A DNA stretch of 64,000 bases from Ischnura elegans (lineage: Eukaryota; Arthropoda; Insecta; Odonata; Coenagrionidae), in contig NC_060253.1 in the NCBI RefSeq assembly GCF_921293095.1, positions 83,737,992-83,801,991 of the forward strand, read 5' to 3'. Within the stretch, counting starts at the first letter, position 1, and each line of letters begins with the position of its first letter. Position numbers and translations under genes: made by a program. Below are positions 1-11,080 of the stretch, piece by piece. The notes beneath the pieces were generated by a model. It was not told where the DNA came from and did not search any database. It saw nothing but the letters and a program-made list of their open reading frames with translations.

Positions 1-1960
1 ATTAGTTCGAAAAACCTTTTCTTATTATCCCTCTAGATTCTTAAGAAGCTCACATGGATATTATTCACGCCCACTGCTTTCCTAGCCTCTAAATCACGAA
101 GGGCTCTCTCTCGATCTCCGCATTTAATATCCCCGGCCCAAGATTATCCTTCTCCAATGCACTTTCCTCCTATAAAGTCGATCTTTCCGGCCTGTCCCTT
201 CCGTCTTACAGATCCTCCACGTATTCCTTCCATCTACTCTACCTTTTCTTGCTTGATTGGCAACCTTCCATCTTTAGCCTTAATTTTAGACATTGCTTTC
301 CCTCTTTTGCCGTCCGATAGCGATTTAACTTTGGTGTACATCGCGCCTACCTCTCCTTCCTTTTGAAACTTTTCCATTTTATCATACTGCCTTTTCCACT
401 AAGCATCCCTTGCCCTCTTAGTTTCACGTCGTAATCGATTTTTTATTTGCCTATACACATTCTTTGGCACCAGGGGCGCAGCCAGGAATTAAGGCTAGGG
501 GGGTTTCAGGCGCAACTAAAACTGGGGTGTCTGGGTGTATTGCATACCTGCCAGGGTAAGCGGGAGGTGCGAGGGCCCTCCGCCAGAAAAAAATTATGAT
601 AAATTGTTAAAAATGGTGAGTTTTACGGCCTTCTGAGGAATATTTTATCAATCCTTACACTATTCTATAAATAACATTAATCCAAATAAATAAAATAGAT
701 TAAACTTAAAAAATTATCTGAGCTCTGGAGGGGGGGGGGGTTATCCCCCAAAGCCCCCCCCCTCGCTGCGCCACAGTTTGGCACTGCTTTGTATCCTCAT
801 TCTTCCACTTTCTTCTCTCTTCCATTTCATTTATCATTTCCTCCGTTATCCACGGCTTCCTTATCCTTCTACTGTCAACGTAGCCAATTGACTTCTCAGC
901 CGCTTTGACTATTCCAGTTTTAATATTATCCTATATATCTTTCCTCTACATTCTGTGTACTTTCAATCTCCCGGATACTGTTTTCCACAAGTTCCTGATA
1001 TTTTCTCCTCGTTCTCCCTTTCAGAGCTTCTATATTCCATTTCCTCGCTTTCTTAACTCTCATAAGTATTTTGAATCTGACGTTGCATTTCGTAAGGACT
1101 AGGTTGTAGTCTGAATCCGCATCCGCTGCAGGGAAGCTGCGCGAGTTTTTCACACTATTCCTAAACCTCTGCCTTATCAAGATGTAGTCTATCTGATATC
1201 TACTAATATCCCCTGGACTTTTCCATGTGTAGCTTCGCCCTTTGTGATGATTAAACCGAGTGTTTGTAATGAATAACTTGTTTCTCCTGCATAATTCTGC
1301 TGATTTCTCTCGCCTGTCGTTCCGAATTCCTAATCTTAATTCTCCTTCTTCGTTTCCATCCCTCCCTTCCCCAACTGAAGCGTTCCAGTCCCCCATCACT
1401 ACCAGATTTTTCTTTCCCGGAGTTTCTCTAATTATTTCCTCGAGCTGTTCATACACCTAATCTACTTATTCTTCCCTGTGATTGGTAGTGGGCATGTAAA
1501 CTTGAACCACCACAAGGTTGGTGGGTCGTGCCTCAATTTCTACCACAAGAATTCTATCGCTTATCTAATCTATACCTATCGCACGCTTACCTATCTTTCC
1601 GTTTAATACTAAAACTACTCCTCGTTGACTTCCCTCACCACCACTTTATATAACCCTGTACCTACCCGTCACTCCAGTAGTCCCCACTGTCCTTCCACCT
1701 CACTTCGGATAGACCCAAAATGTCTATCCTCCCTTTCTGCATTTCCCTTTTTATATTTTGTGGTTTACCCGCCCTCATCATTGTCCTCACATTCCACATC
1801 CCTATGTTAATCGATGCCTTCTTTTTCTCCATTCTCCTGGTTTTCTTATCATCATCCTTGGATGCTGCTGTTGATACTGAAAAAGATGATGATATTTATG
1901 AACTTCCGTCCCAACAACCCACCGTCCACCGCTGGCCCTCGATAATCCCTGAATGAGGCG
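1..1960 (-). pseudogene. RTE-like LINE relic: endonuclease plus start of reverse transcriptase region
   Basis: Minus-strand remains of a non-LTR retrotransposon. The reading starts near 1799 with WNVRTM, continues with GLSEVRW near 1716-1696, and enters an open stretch (1456-926, 176 aa) with GDWNA, a YTWKSPG block and QIDYILI. These are marks of the APE-type (EEP) endonuclease of RTE-like elements. The block that is normally SDH before a terminal LV reads SDYNLV, so the catalytic His looks replaced by Tyr. After the hAT-type MITE at 471-776, coding resemblance resumes at 470-1 with a linker-like sequence and ALRDLEARKAVG, typical of the region just before the polymerase core. Several stops and frameshifts make it dead. 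It runs off the left edge of the window. Clade assignment is by motif resemblance only. Confidence 0.8.
471..776 (+). mobile_element. hAT-type MITE, family 1, copy 1
   Basis: 306-bp non-autonomous element. The left end reads CAGGGGCGCAGCC; the right end reads GCTGCGCCACAG, which reverse-complements to CTGTGGCGCAGC, so the tips form TIRs. It is flanked by a perfect 8-bp TSD, TTTGGCAC, at 463-470 and 777-784. An 8-bp TSD and a CAG start are hAT superfamily traits. It has no coding capacity and long G and C runs near its right end. It splits the LINE relic. Relatives lie at 6496-6703 and 36119-36414. Confidence 0.85.
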
Positions 1961-2379
1961 CCGAGGCCCGATTGTGTGAATACCGGTGCGAAATGTAAAC
2001 AAAGAAGACCTCGAAAACGGCTTGAGTAAGCTCCTGGAAAGCAAGATCAATGCACAGAATGGGTTAGAGGGGAAACTGGCTAGGGTCAGTAACTGAATGT
2101 GAACATAGTCAATGGTGTTTATTTTTTGAGAAGAAAGACTTTAGATTACGAATACACGAAGAGGCTGTGGGAGCAATGGCCAGGGCGAGGAAGATCAAAT
2201 TCCTCGGAAATTTGCGGTTAAGTCATAATATACGTCCTCCAGTTCGCGTGGTAAGGCGAAATTCGGAGTTTCGTTTAAAATCCATAAAATTAATATTTAA
2301 TTAAAAAAATCGCAAAGTAACTAAATAAAATGTTTGGGGATAAAATGTAACAGTGATTTCAAAAATTAGAAGAGAGAAA
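1961..2379. other. No gene recognised
   Basis: Upstream flank of the LINE relic. It could hold that element's 5' untranslated region, but no boundary, TIR or coding signal could be identified. Confidence 0.3.
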
Positions 2380-2470
2380 AAAATTACCGGCACTGGGATT
2401 CAAACCAGGATACCAACTACAGGTTATGGGACTATCGCCCTAGAAAACACCGCCACGACCGTAGTTGAGA
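2380..2470 (-). mobile_element. Possible tRNA-derived SINE head
   Basis: On the minus strand a B-box-like GGTTTGAATCCCAG (2406-2393) follows, at a tRNA-like distance, a weak A-box-like stretch (2455-2436). No intact tRNA fold is present. The downstream side is a short purine-rich run. This looks like the Pol III promoter part of a degraded SINE or tRNA pseudogene; alternative: chance B box. Confidence 0.35.
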
Positions 2471-2646
2471 GAGAGCGCTTACTCAAGGGATGTCATGCTG
2501 CTCGAAATCTTTACATGCGAATATCTCTTGAACCCGGTCTTATGTGGTAGAAAGCCTTGACAAATTTTCTATCTTACCTATATAGTTTTAGTAAATAACA
2601 TCCGCATCCAGATCCCGAACATCACCTTAGCGATGTCTCCTTGTTA

Positions 2647-3121
2647 GTTAAATTCGACATTTCGCGGACAGCAAACGAATGAATAGCAATGAGTTTTTGG
2701 AAAAAAAGACTGTACCTACGAAACGTATTCAAATAAGAGTAACAATTTTTAACAAATCTTGTTGCTAACCTCTGTATTCAATCAATATCCAAAAACATTT
2801 ATTTTTCATACGGGTCGCATACACCAGCAGCTAACTCCAAATGAGGTCTCGCGAAAGTAATAAAATCGTTCTTTCACTTTTTCATCGCATTCTCCAAGAA
2901 TTCTTTCAATAAATCCTAATTTACAATCAGCCTGCTCGTAAATTTTCTGAATGTGCTTCTCCTGGGATAGGTCCGAGTTAAGAGTTACTCATAAATACTC
3001 GACCGACTCTTATTTGAATACGTTTCGTTGATATAGTCCTTCTTTTTCCAAAAACTCATTACTATACACTTGTTTATATCCTTGAAGAGCATTGAATTGT
3101 CCGCGAAAAGTCGAATTTAAC
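2647..3121. repeat. Inverted repeat around a LINE fragment
   Basis: Left arm about 2647-2745, right arm about 3001-3121. They share the block GAAACGTATTCAAATAAGAG, the block AATGAGTTTTTGGAAAAA and a third block containing AAATTCGAC with TTCGCGGACA, in opposite orientation, with small indels. The spacer is LINE coding relic. It probably arose from inverted insertion or duplication of two related LINE pieces. Confidence 0.7.
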
Positions 3122-3260
3122 TAGATGCAGCGGTAGTGATATCATTAATATAGAAGAAGAATAATAAGGGACCAGTAACACTTCCCTGGGGTACACCAGA
3201 TGTCACTTTCACCGTATCTGAACTAATGCCATCTAGAACTACCCGCGGTTGTTTAATCAT
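2745..3260 (-). pseudogene. LINE reverse transcriptase relic (CR1/Jockey-like)
   Basis: Two recognisable blocks on the minus strand. Near 3250-3150 is a palm-domain block reading [15 protein letters not shown] followed by YINDI. Near 3000-2780 is a C-terminal block with VEYL, SQEKHIQKIYEQ and KLGFIERIL, followed by a degraded version of the usual RPHLE...DPYE segment. Stops and frameshifts abound. Nearby, 3350-3300 on the same strand carries a second degraded version of the PLLFF/FINDI palm block. Known family logic: these are the polymerase and thumb regions of LINE ORF2. Confidence 0.75.
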
Positions 3261-3379
3261 GTAGTGATTCGTATAGTGCTATAATCATTAGCCGGCTTAT
3301 GGGTTATATCATTAATAAAGGAAAAGAAAAATAAGGGACTTTGATAAAGAGGCATCTCATATGTAGCATCTGATGAATA

Positions 3380-4040
3380 GGGTATTTTCCTTCATCAAAG
3401 AAAACGAAAGGCATTGATTGCGATTCGTTACCCACCACTGGTGAATTCATAATATACAAATTATTTGGTTTTAGATATCCCAGTTTAGAAAAATAGCAAT
3501 GGTCAATTTTATCCTCATTTGAAAAAGGCCAGATTGGCGTCCATGCGGTGCCATTCCACGTGCCGTCACAGAGACCTAGTTTCTATACGAGTGGATAGGA
3601 GTTTTACATCGTCTGAGATTACCAATGCATGCATGAGGCACAGAGCTCAGGGAAACATCTCTTAATGATCACCCATTAAAACTGCCTAGGATCGGAAAGT
3701 TTCCTTCGTTTGATAGGGTATTAATAATCCTTATTTAAGCTAAGCGCTACCTGCTAGCAGGGTACTCTGCTACCTGCTAGCAGCCAACATCGCAGCGGCG
3801 CACAATATCCTCGCCCCAAGGTCACCTCTCAAGGCGGAAGCGGGAACCATAATGACGTCACACGGGGTTTTCCCAGCATTCATATTTAGCCGTCGCGTTT
3901 TCGCGCGCTTGAAAATTTTCACTTTTCATTAAATCGCGAAAAATAGATATCGTCATTTAACAATCTAAAAGCGTGAAATACATACTCCAGGAGTGATAAT
4001 CTTTCGATTTAGGCAGTAAAAAAATGATAGGAAACCACCC
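3380..4040 (-). mobile_element. TA-flanked MITE, GGGTGGTTTCC family, copy A
   Basis: About 661 bp. The tips are GGGTATTTTCC (left) and GGAAACCACCC (right), inverted, and each is flanked by TA (3378-3379 and 4041-4042). Four other copies (16693, 18844, 33772, 41733) share the whole length in plus orientation. A TA target suggests a Tc1/mariner-like transposase, but there is no coding sequence to prove it. The interior carries a run of CTGCTAGCAG-type motifs near 3750-3790. Confidence 0.85.
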
Positions 4041-4093
4041 TATTATTTCCTTGCTGCCTCAAGAGTAAATGTCCACCTACGACGAGCTACTGC

Positions 4094-4344
4094 CAATAAT
4101 GGATACAGAAAAAAACTCAAGGGGAGGGGGCGCAAAAGTTATCTTGAGCTACATTTACTTTTGTAGTAATGAAAAATAATTAAGTCACATGAAAAGTTTA
4201 AAAAAGTTTTATTTAAAATTATAATACGCATAAACAAGACAAATCTATCTTATGATTTAAAAAAGTTACAATCGTGGTTCTGCAATGTTAGGCAATGCGG
4301 GCGAACCCGCAAGGGGGGGGGTCCCCCATATGTATCCGCCACTG
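4094..4344. mobile_element. hAT-type MITE
   Basis: 251 bp. The left tip CAATAATGGATACA and the inverted right tip CAGTGGCGGATACA match at most positions. The flanking 8-mers GCTACTGC (4086-4093) and GCAACTGG (4345-4352) agree at 6 of 8, as for an aged hAT TSD. No coding capacity. G/C homopolymers lie near the right end. Confidence 0.7.
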
Positions 4345-4513
4345 GCAACTGGAAAATCTGAGATGCCAATCTTTATGGTAGATCTCCAAATAAAGTTTTT
4401 ATTTCACCAGCTTGGAAAACAATTTTTAAATATAACTCGCGGAAAATGACTAATCCCCCCTAGCCTCTAAAACACGTTGTTAACCCGACCGTGCGCTAAC
4501 CAGGACGAATTCG

Positions 4514-4901
4514 AGCCTGAATCACACGATCAATTTTTCCATCCCTTTACACCGATGGCGGAAAAAATCAGTTTCTTGCGATCATTTTCCACGATGGCTC
4601 TAGGGATGGCATATCCATCACACTACACGTCCCTTTTTCCGTCGCTGAAACCATATCTTGCACCGTCCTTCAGCCTAACAGAACACGCGGCCGCTAACAG
4701 CGATTGTAACGCCACGCTTGGCTTTTATTTGAATGACAGTTGAAAATACGGAAAGTGCTGGAATATGCGAAGGAAACAGGGAAGATAGGAATGAACGCGT
4801 AATTCAGAAAATAATGGGCCGATGCGATTTCTTTGGTCCCTATTGCTGGAGCTATCTCTAACAATAAGAAGGACGGAAAAAATGATCGTGTGATTCAGGC
4901 T
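4514..4901 (+). mobile_element. MITE with AGCCTGAATCACACGATC termini
   Basis: 388 bp with about 30-bp TIRs: the left end starts AGCCTGAATCACACGATCA and the right end is its inverse (4872-4901). No clear TSD was found. The 89-residue open frame inside is not conserved in the other copy (20610-21852), so it is probably fortuitous. Bases 4708-4848 are duplicated without change at 5444-5584. Confidence 0.75.
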
Positions 4902-5079
4902 TTATCTTCAGTGGGCAATGCATTGGAAAAGCAGTCGCGGCAAGAGTAGTATGAAGTGGATTGGGGAGGAGAATTAGTAGGTTACGAGACGGAAGACGGA
5001 GTATAATGCGCCACGTCAGGTGGGAGTTGAATGACAGCGATTCGACTTATAACGCAGAACTGTGAAGGCCACCTTAGCA
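4902..5079. other. No feature recognised
   Basis: Flank between the MITE and a LINE fragment; nothing supported. Confidence 0.3.
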
Positions 5080-5276
5080 AGCTATCACCTCTCCCAAACA
5101 CGAGTATTTTACGGAAACGATTATAGCTTCAACAGGTTAAAGGCATTAACTGCGAGCAAAGGATAGTTCTAGATGTCGTTATTTCAAATACGGTATAGGT
5201 CACATCCGGTGTACCTCAGGGAAGTGTTATTGGTCTCTTATTATTATTTTCGTATATTAATGATATAATTAATACC
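5080..5276 (+). pseudogene. LINE reverse transcriptase scrap
   Basis: The plus strand reads [10 protein letters not shown], a short LLLLF block and YINDI between about 5202 and 5270: the polymerase palm signature of CR1/Jockey-type LINEs. At least two stops lie upstream. It is cut on its right side by the MITE starting at 5277. Confidence 0.7.
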
Positions 5277-5654
5277 CAAGGGCGAATCCTGGATTTTTTT
5301 CTGGGGTGCACAAGGGTTTGACAGGTCTTCTCATATTTGAGATAAAAAACAAAATACAAAAATTACTGTAGACAACAGTTTGATATGATAGTTATTAATA
5401 TTAAATAATGCACAACATAACATGGTCGTAAAGAACTGTATTAAACGCCACGCTTGGCTTTTATTTGAATGACAGTTGAAAATACGGAAAGTGCTGGAAT
5501 ATGCGAAGGAAACAGGGAAGATAGGAATGAACGCGTAATTCAGAAAATAATGGGCCGATGCGATTTCTTTGGTCCCTATTGCTGTATTAAAAATCTTGTC
5601 TATTTTTTAAGCTTCTTGGGGGGACGGGGTCGTGCCCCTTTAAAGCCGCCTATG
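5277..5654 (+). mobile_element. hAT-like MITE (CAAGGGTGGATCC family) carrying a 141-bp duplicate
   Basis: The left tip CAAGGGCGAATCCTGGATTT and the right tip ending CCGCCTATG match the family seen at 15806-16264 and 28195-28433. No matching TSD survives. Bases 5446-5584 are not part of the element: they copy 4710-4848 exactly (the shared match extends to 5444-5584) and are flanked by CTGTATTAAA on both sides (5436-5445, 5582-5591), like a target duplication. Confidence 0.7.
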
Positions 5655-6495
5655 CCTATTTCGATTCACATTGACAAATAACGGTGACCATATATGTTGT
5701 CAAGTGACATTATTTCAAGCCTCGTTCACAATAACTTAGCGTAATGTGGTATGGTATATGGATAAGGCAACCGGCATTGGAGGTCATGAAGTGCCGTGAA
5801 GGAAGGGTGAAGAGAAACTTAGCGTCGGAATTCTTTATATGGTTTGCCTAAACAAATTTATTTTTCGACGTGGACATTTTTTTCTTTGCACATACGTTGT
5901 GTGATGCTATCTTGTTTTTTCACGCGGAAGCGGTCGTATCGATATCAGTTGAAAATGCCCGTGCCGTAACGCGAGACATTTCTACGTTTTTTGTGTATTT
6001 GGTTTCCTTTTATGATACAATTGTAAAAATAATGGTTATAAAACCCATTAATGTGATGATTATTGGACAGTGTCCAATAGAGTGCAATTCTACAAAGTTA
6101 GTTTTGAATTATGAGACCCAGGTGTTGGACACTCCCCTTGTTAGGCTATGCTCTGTGCTTGAGCCGAACCAACGTTAAAAACTGCTGTTGAAAGCTCCCT
6201 ACGGGTCCCAGCTCTTGAGTGAATTTAATGAAGAGGCTCCCTTCGACTTGAGAATATATTCACTTCTGAAAAGTTGACGTAACAGCTGGTTCGCAACATG
6301 AATTCGGGGCATATGATCGATTGTGTCAGGGAACGCATGCAGATATAAAAAGTTTGATCCATATAAAGATAAATTATCAGTTGAATTCCACCGTTCAATT
6401 CGCATTTTAAAATTCTTTAGGGATCAGTAGGGGTGGATGAAAGGATAAGGAAGACTTGTGAGTCTAGAGATTTAGAGATGAGATATACCTCCGAT
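5655..6495. other. No gene recognised
   Basis: Open frames at 5870-6178 (plus, 102 aa) and 6405-6199 (minus, 68 aa) show no motif I recognise and no conservation elsewhere in the window. Treated as chance frames. Confidence 0.3.
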
Positions 6496-6703
6496 CAGTG
6501 GCGCAGCGAGGGGGGGTTTTGGGGGATAAACCCCCCCCACCCCCTAGAGCTCAGAGATACTTTTAAGTTTAATCTATTTCACTTTATTAGATTGATATTA
6601 TTAATAGAATAGTGTAAGGATTGATAAAATATCCATCAGAAAGCCATAAAACTCACCATTTTGAACCATTTATCCTAAAATTCCGCAATTTATTAATCTC
6701 GCA
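6496..6703 (-). mobile_element. hAT-type MITE, family 1, copy 2 (truncated)
   Basis: Starts CAGTGGCGCAGCGAGG and aligns inverted to the element at 36119-36414. Homology stops near 6703 inside the element, so the other tip is missing and no TSD can be tested. Confidence 0.75.
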
Positions 6704-6756
6704 GAGCTTCCAATCCTGGGACCAGTCTTCGTAATCGTCGATATGTTCTTGTAGAC

Positions 6757-6923
6757 CAGGGGTCTCCAAAATACGGCCCGCGAGCCGGATCCGGCCCGCG
6801 CACTCGTTTCAAGTATCGAATATTGTATAAGTACTTCAGTAATCGGAAAATTTTCTATCCGGCCCGCGGGGCGACACGGAACTTGGAATGTGGCCTCATG
6901 GCCTAGTAAATTGGATACCCCTG
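6757..6923. mobile_element. Short hAT-type MITE (CAGGGGTCTCCAA family)
   Basis: 167 bp. The left tip CAGGGGTCTCC and the right tip GGATACCCCTG are inverted relatives. Flanking 8-mers TTGTAGAC (6749-6756) and TAGTAGAA (6924-6931) match 6 of 8. Interior copies of CGGCCCGC are characteristic of a hAT MITE type widespread in animals. Confidence 0.75.
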
Positions 6924-7559
6924 TAGTAGAAGATCGGCCGTAGTGTCCGAGTCGGAACCCTGAGCCAGAATTGTGGTGTCGTCTGCATTTTTACATCGCT
7001 TAAACACTTATGTCCCGAAGCTGTCCCGACTCCCGAGGAGACCAACGACTCATCCCAATCTTAGCGATTTTTATACGCAATTCATTATTGGCGCATATGC
7101 TTGCTAAGTATGTGCTATGCTATGCTTGCATGATAAGGAAACTTACAAATGATTGAAGACCCTAAATAAAATATTGACATGGGAATATATTTTTGCAGAC
7201 ATATAATATAATTTAATAATGGTATTCGTTAGTTTTCTTTTTTACGCAGTTTTTTGATATTTTTTGCAATAAAATTGAACATTTTGTGTGCTATGCGAGT
7301 AATATTAGGCCACATGAAACCCATTGATTTTTACTACGGACGTAATATTACGCCATACGTTTTTTGAAAAATCGTAGTTTTCCAATTTTTTAACCAAGTG
7401 GTACTAACGTATAAACAAACGAATGAAAAAAATATAAGCAAAATTCATTCTTTAAAATGATACCTAGCCGTGACGTAATTATGAGTATGCTTTTGGGGGG
7501 AATGGTATGTCCTGGGGTATGACCGGAATAATTTTTCTCATTTTTTATTTTGCAAATCA
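6924..7559. other. AT-rich stretch, no gene recognised
   Basis: No TIR, RNA gene or coding motif seen. Confidence 0.3.
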
Positions 7560-8965
7560 TCTGAAATCAAAGAATTCAAATGTTTTGCTGAAATCAAAGA
7601 AATGATCTGGGGAGTGAATATCCATGGAGAAAAAAATAGCATGTTAATATTTGCCGGTGATATAACTGTCATAGCGGAAACATAGAAGGATTTGAAAAAT
7701 ATTCTGGTTAATATGGGTAGGGTAATGAGAAAATATGAACTGAAAATATACACAAAGGAACCCAAGACATTTGTACGCAGCAGAAGGGAAGATATCAATA
7801 CTAATATTAAAATACGGAAGCTAATGCTGGTAGAGGTGGATGAATTCTGTTATTTGAGAAGCAGGATTCTTTAGCGACGGGAGAAGCAAGAAAGAAATTA
7901 TCAGAAGAAAAGCCCAAGCGAAGGGAGTATTAAGGCTCCCACACACCTGAGCGGCCGCGGTGGCGGCCGCGGTACGCGGCCAATTATCAATGTAGCGTTC
8001 AATGTGTTCACACACACCAGAGCGGACTAGCGGGCGCGGCCGCGGCCTGTGCAGCGGTTGGCCGCCGCGGTGGCGGCCGAACGCGACCTGTCGAGTTTGG
8101 CCGCAGGCCGCGTTTGCTCACGCCTACAAAGTTTCAATTTTCCAATGGATTGCCTTGGCGAAATAGGGCTAAGTAAACACGAAATGGTCTAAATATGTGT
8201 GTTAACATTTGTATGACTTAGCCTTTGCTTCTGAGTTTTTTTGTAATCATCAGAAGACAATTACCCGAGGAATATTTTAAGTATATTTCGACCCATTGTA
8301 GCGCTAACAATCGGTTGTCCAGGTACCTTCTCCGATGGTGATTCATAATTGAAATAATTCAATTTGCGGTTTATAAAATATCAAAGAACGCATGCATTAC
8401 TTTCCAATTGAAGTCTTTTTTTGTCTTTTGAAAATCGCTCGCGAGCCTGGGCCATTTCAATATTTTAGTTACACTGAAAGAGAGACCTGCTTATAGCGGG
8501 GAACTTAAATGTGGAAGTAAAGAAACATTTTATAAGAACCTACATTTGGAGTATGCTCATATATGGAAGTGAGGCATAGACAATAACAGCAGCGGAGAAA
8601 GCAAGGATAGAGGCATTAGAAATGTGGTGCTACGGAAGGAAGATGAGGATCAAATGGATCGACCGAGTTAGGAATGAGGAAGCCCCAAGAAGAGTAGGAG
8701 AAAAGGGAAGCCTCATGAAAACATTGATAAGAAAACGAAACAACCTTATAGGGCATATATTGAGACATGATGGTCTGATGAATTGAAAAATCTTCGTGGG
8801 ATATGTGGAATGCAAGAACGGAAAAGGAAGACCTCGAATAAATTATATGGAATAGGTAAAGAAAGATGTGAAAGAAAAGAAATACTTAGGTGAGAAAAGA
8901 TTAACTGATTGGAGAATGACGATGAGAGCTGCGTCAAACAAATCTTGTTGGATTGCTGACCAGTG
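7560..8965 (+). pseudogene. LINE reverse transcriptase relic interrupted by an insert
   Basis: The first part (about 7560-7929) reads GVNIHGEKNS, MLIFAGDITVIAE and a KTFVRSRREDIN block. This is the palm region in which the catalytic FADD box has become FAGD. The second part (about 8476-8965) reads EVKKHFIRTYIWSMLIYGSE, MRIKWIDRVRNEE and RNNLIGHILRH: the C-terminal region of RTE-like ORF2 proteins. The halves are separated by 7930-8473. In-frame stops (for example after VIAET) show decay. Confidence 0.8.
7930..8473. mobile_element. GC-rich-headed insert in the LINE relic
   Basis: About 540 bp lies between two parts of one LINE reading. It begins at a TTAA (7930-7933) with GGCTCCCACACACCTGAG, followed by palindromic GCGGCCGC and GGCGGCC motifs to about 8110, then becomes AT-rich. 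The head unit recurs inside (ACACACCAGAGCGG near 8012-8025). No inverted right tip was found, so element class and exact right edge are uncertain. Confidence 0.5.
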
Positions 8966-8982
8966 TTTATGATGAAAACATG

Positions 8983-9180
8983 ATTACTATGTAATTGTAT
9001 TAAGTTCTGCCATTTCGATACCTCCACTTCACAAACGCTCAACAATCGCCCACCGAATCAACTCCGCTCGTCTATTAGCCCTAATAGTACTAGATGAACC
9101 GATTTGATTCGGTGGGCGATTATTGAGAGTTGGTGCTGTAGAGGTATTGATTTGAATAACCAGAATTGTAATAACTAATC
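8983..9180. repeat. Fold-back element
   Basis: Arms 8983-9064 and 9096-9180 are inverted copies. The best part contains the block TTGATTCGGTGGGCGATT on one arm and its complement on the other. The loop is about 31 bp. Directly follows the LINE relic; could be a short fold-back transposon. No TSD seen. Confidence 0.75.
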
Positions 9181-9736
9181 GTGTAAGTGTGTTGTAGACT
9201 TGAAATAGAAGAGTGCAGATTCATTGTGGCTGTACGAACATACGTGTGTCAATATTTTGTCATTAGTTGCCCTCGGCCTAAACTTAGAATTCTTGACGAG
9301 ATTTCACGCAGCCAAGTCAATTCAACAAAGGTTAATTTCCACGGATGTAATGTTGCATATAAAAATAACTGACACCGCGATACAATAAAAAAATAATATC
9401 AAAAAATCCGTAGAAGCTGTTTTTGGCTGAGGCATTTTCAGCACTGCTGGGGTTGATTCACTGGTTCGGCAATGGTATAGGCCCGGCATTCGCTTTTGGA
9501 CAGTGGGTAACCCGTGATACAGCAGCCAGGCCACCACGGTATGTGTATGTAATAAAATTTATGAAATATCAACATTCCAAATACATATTTATCAAAAAAG
9601 TAATTAATTACCTAATGATTGATTCATAGATAGAGATTTTAATATTGTTCCGGATAGCGATTATAGGCCCTTCAATGAATTTACTTAAATTAACCAACGT
9701 TACGGAGTTTTAATTAATCACAAGAAAACTAAGGTT
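9181..9736. other. No gene recognised
   Basis: Open frames on both strands near 9322-9629 overlap and lack recognisable motifs. Confidence 0.3.
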
Positions 9737-10394
9737 ATGCGGTTTTGTAAAGCATCACGAGCGAGGAATGTGAGACTCAAGATAAAGGTGGGTGGTGAAA
9801 AACTTGAGCAGGTTGAACAATTCAACTATTTAGGCAGTACCTTAGAGGAAAACGGATACAGTAGTAAGGACATCAGGAAGAGAATAGCATTAGCGAAGGA
9901 GGCGTTCATGAACAGGAAGGAGCTTCTGAGAGGATCGTTGTGTAAGAGTTTAAAGAAAAGGTTAGTGAAGAGTTTGATTTGGAGCGTAGCTCTCTACGGT
10001 GCGGAAACGTGGACACTGAGGAAAGAAGACGAGAGAAGATTGGAGGCATTCGAGATGTGGGTATGGAGAAGAATGGAGAGGGTGAAATGGACGGAGAGGA
10101 AAAGGAACGACGAAGTGCTGGATATGGTTGGCGAGGAGAGGCAGCATTTAGATGAGATACGGAGGAGACAGAAGGTATGGATGGAGTTAGTGCTTAGCGG
10201 GGAGGGGATGTTGAAAATGGTGCTAGAGGGTAGAATGTTAGGTAAACGAGGGAGGGGAAGGAAAAGAATGGGATTTTTAGATAGATTGAAGGAGAGTAGG
10301 CCTTACAGTGAATTAAAGAAGGCAGTGCTGGAAAGAAAAGGAGATACTCCATGAAAACCTGCCTTAATCGGTAGAATACTATAATAATAATAAC
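9737..10394 (+). pseudogene. 3' end of an RTE-like LINE (ORF2 C-terminus, stop and tail)
   Basis: An open frame of 205 aa (9737-10354) reads QVEQFNYLGSTLEENG, IRKRIALAKEAFMNRKELL, WSVALYGAETWTLRKEDE and RRLEAFEMWVWRRMERVKWT. This is the conserved C-terminal part of RTE-like reverse transcriptases. The ATG at 9737 is internal to the original protein, so this is a 5'-truncated copy rather than a gene start. The frame ends at a natural-looking stop. About 25 bp later the copy ends in an ATA/AAT repeat (10378-10394), typical of RTE 3' tails. A second, more decayed copy of the same family is at 44392-44670. Confidence 0.85.
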
Positions 10395-11080
10395 GGAGTT
10401 TTAAGTTCCACCCTCAGAGCTACATAAAGAATATTTGAGAGTACAACAAACATTCCTAAAGCATTCAATACAAACGAAAACTAACAAAAATACCTTTTAG
10501 ATAATAAAACTAATACATATTTCAAAAGGCCAAGGACAAGAAGACTATAAATAAATAAACATCAGCGGCCATGTCACTAGTGGACATTATGCCGACTCCC
10601 ATTATTTGACGCTCCGCAGGTGCGTTTCGGCTGTGCCGGTGAATCATGTCCGCGACGACCAGCCAGTAATTTTTGGGCGCATTTATTTGTGTTGCATGTT
10701 AGTGTGATAGCAGAAATATTATACAAAATTGCGAACATTGATGACATAGCAGTGATATCCTTGTGTAAATTTTTGATACTTTGAAGTACTTATTCTTTGC
10801 AAATTTTTATTTTTCCTTTATTCCTTTACTAATAATATTATTATTTTTTTCATTGCAAATAGCAATTATATTCTCATTTTTCTTAATTTATATTTTTACT
10901 TCTTTTTTCGATAAAATATCATTATTTTTTAGCATGTTAAATAAAAGATAAAAATATTCATTATTGAGAACTTTAAAAAAAAGTAGATGGTGGAAAGACA
11001 AGAGAAAACGCCGACGACAATCTGCAGTATTCATATACTCACGATTTGTGCGGCGCTCGCGCTGAAGCACAACTTCCCCT
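10395..11080. other. No gene recognised
   Basis: Very AT-rich between about 10790 and 10980. Nothing supported. Confidence 0.3.

Noticed and set aside
5870-6178. 102-codon plus frame
   Set aside because: No motif, no repeat copy to compare, and a composition like the surrounding AT-rich DNA.
9322-9629. Small genes on either strand
   Set aside because: Frames overlap antisense and neither shows a motif or a sensible start context.
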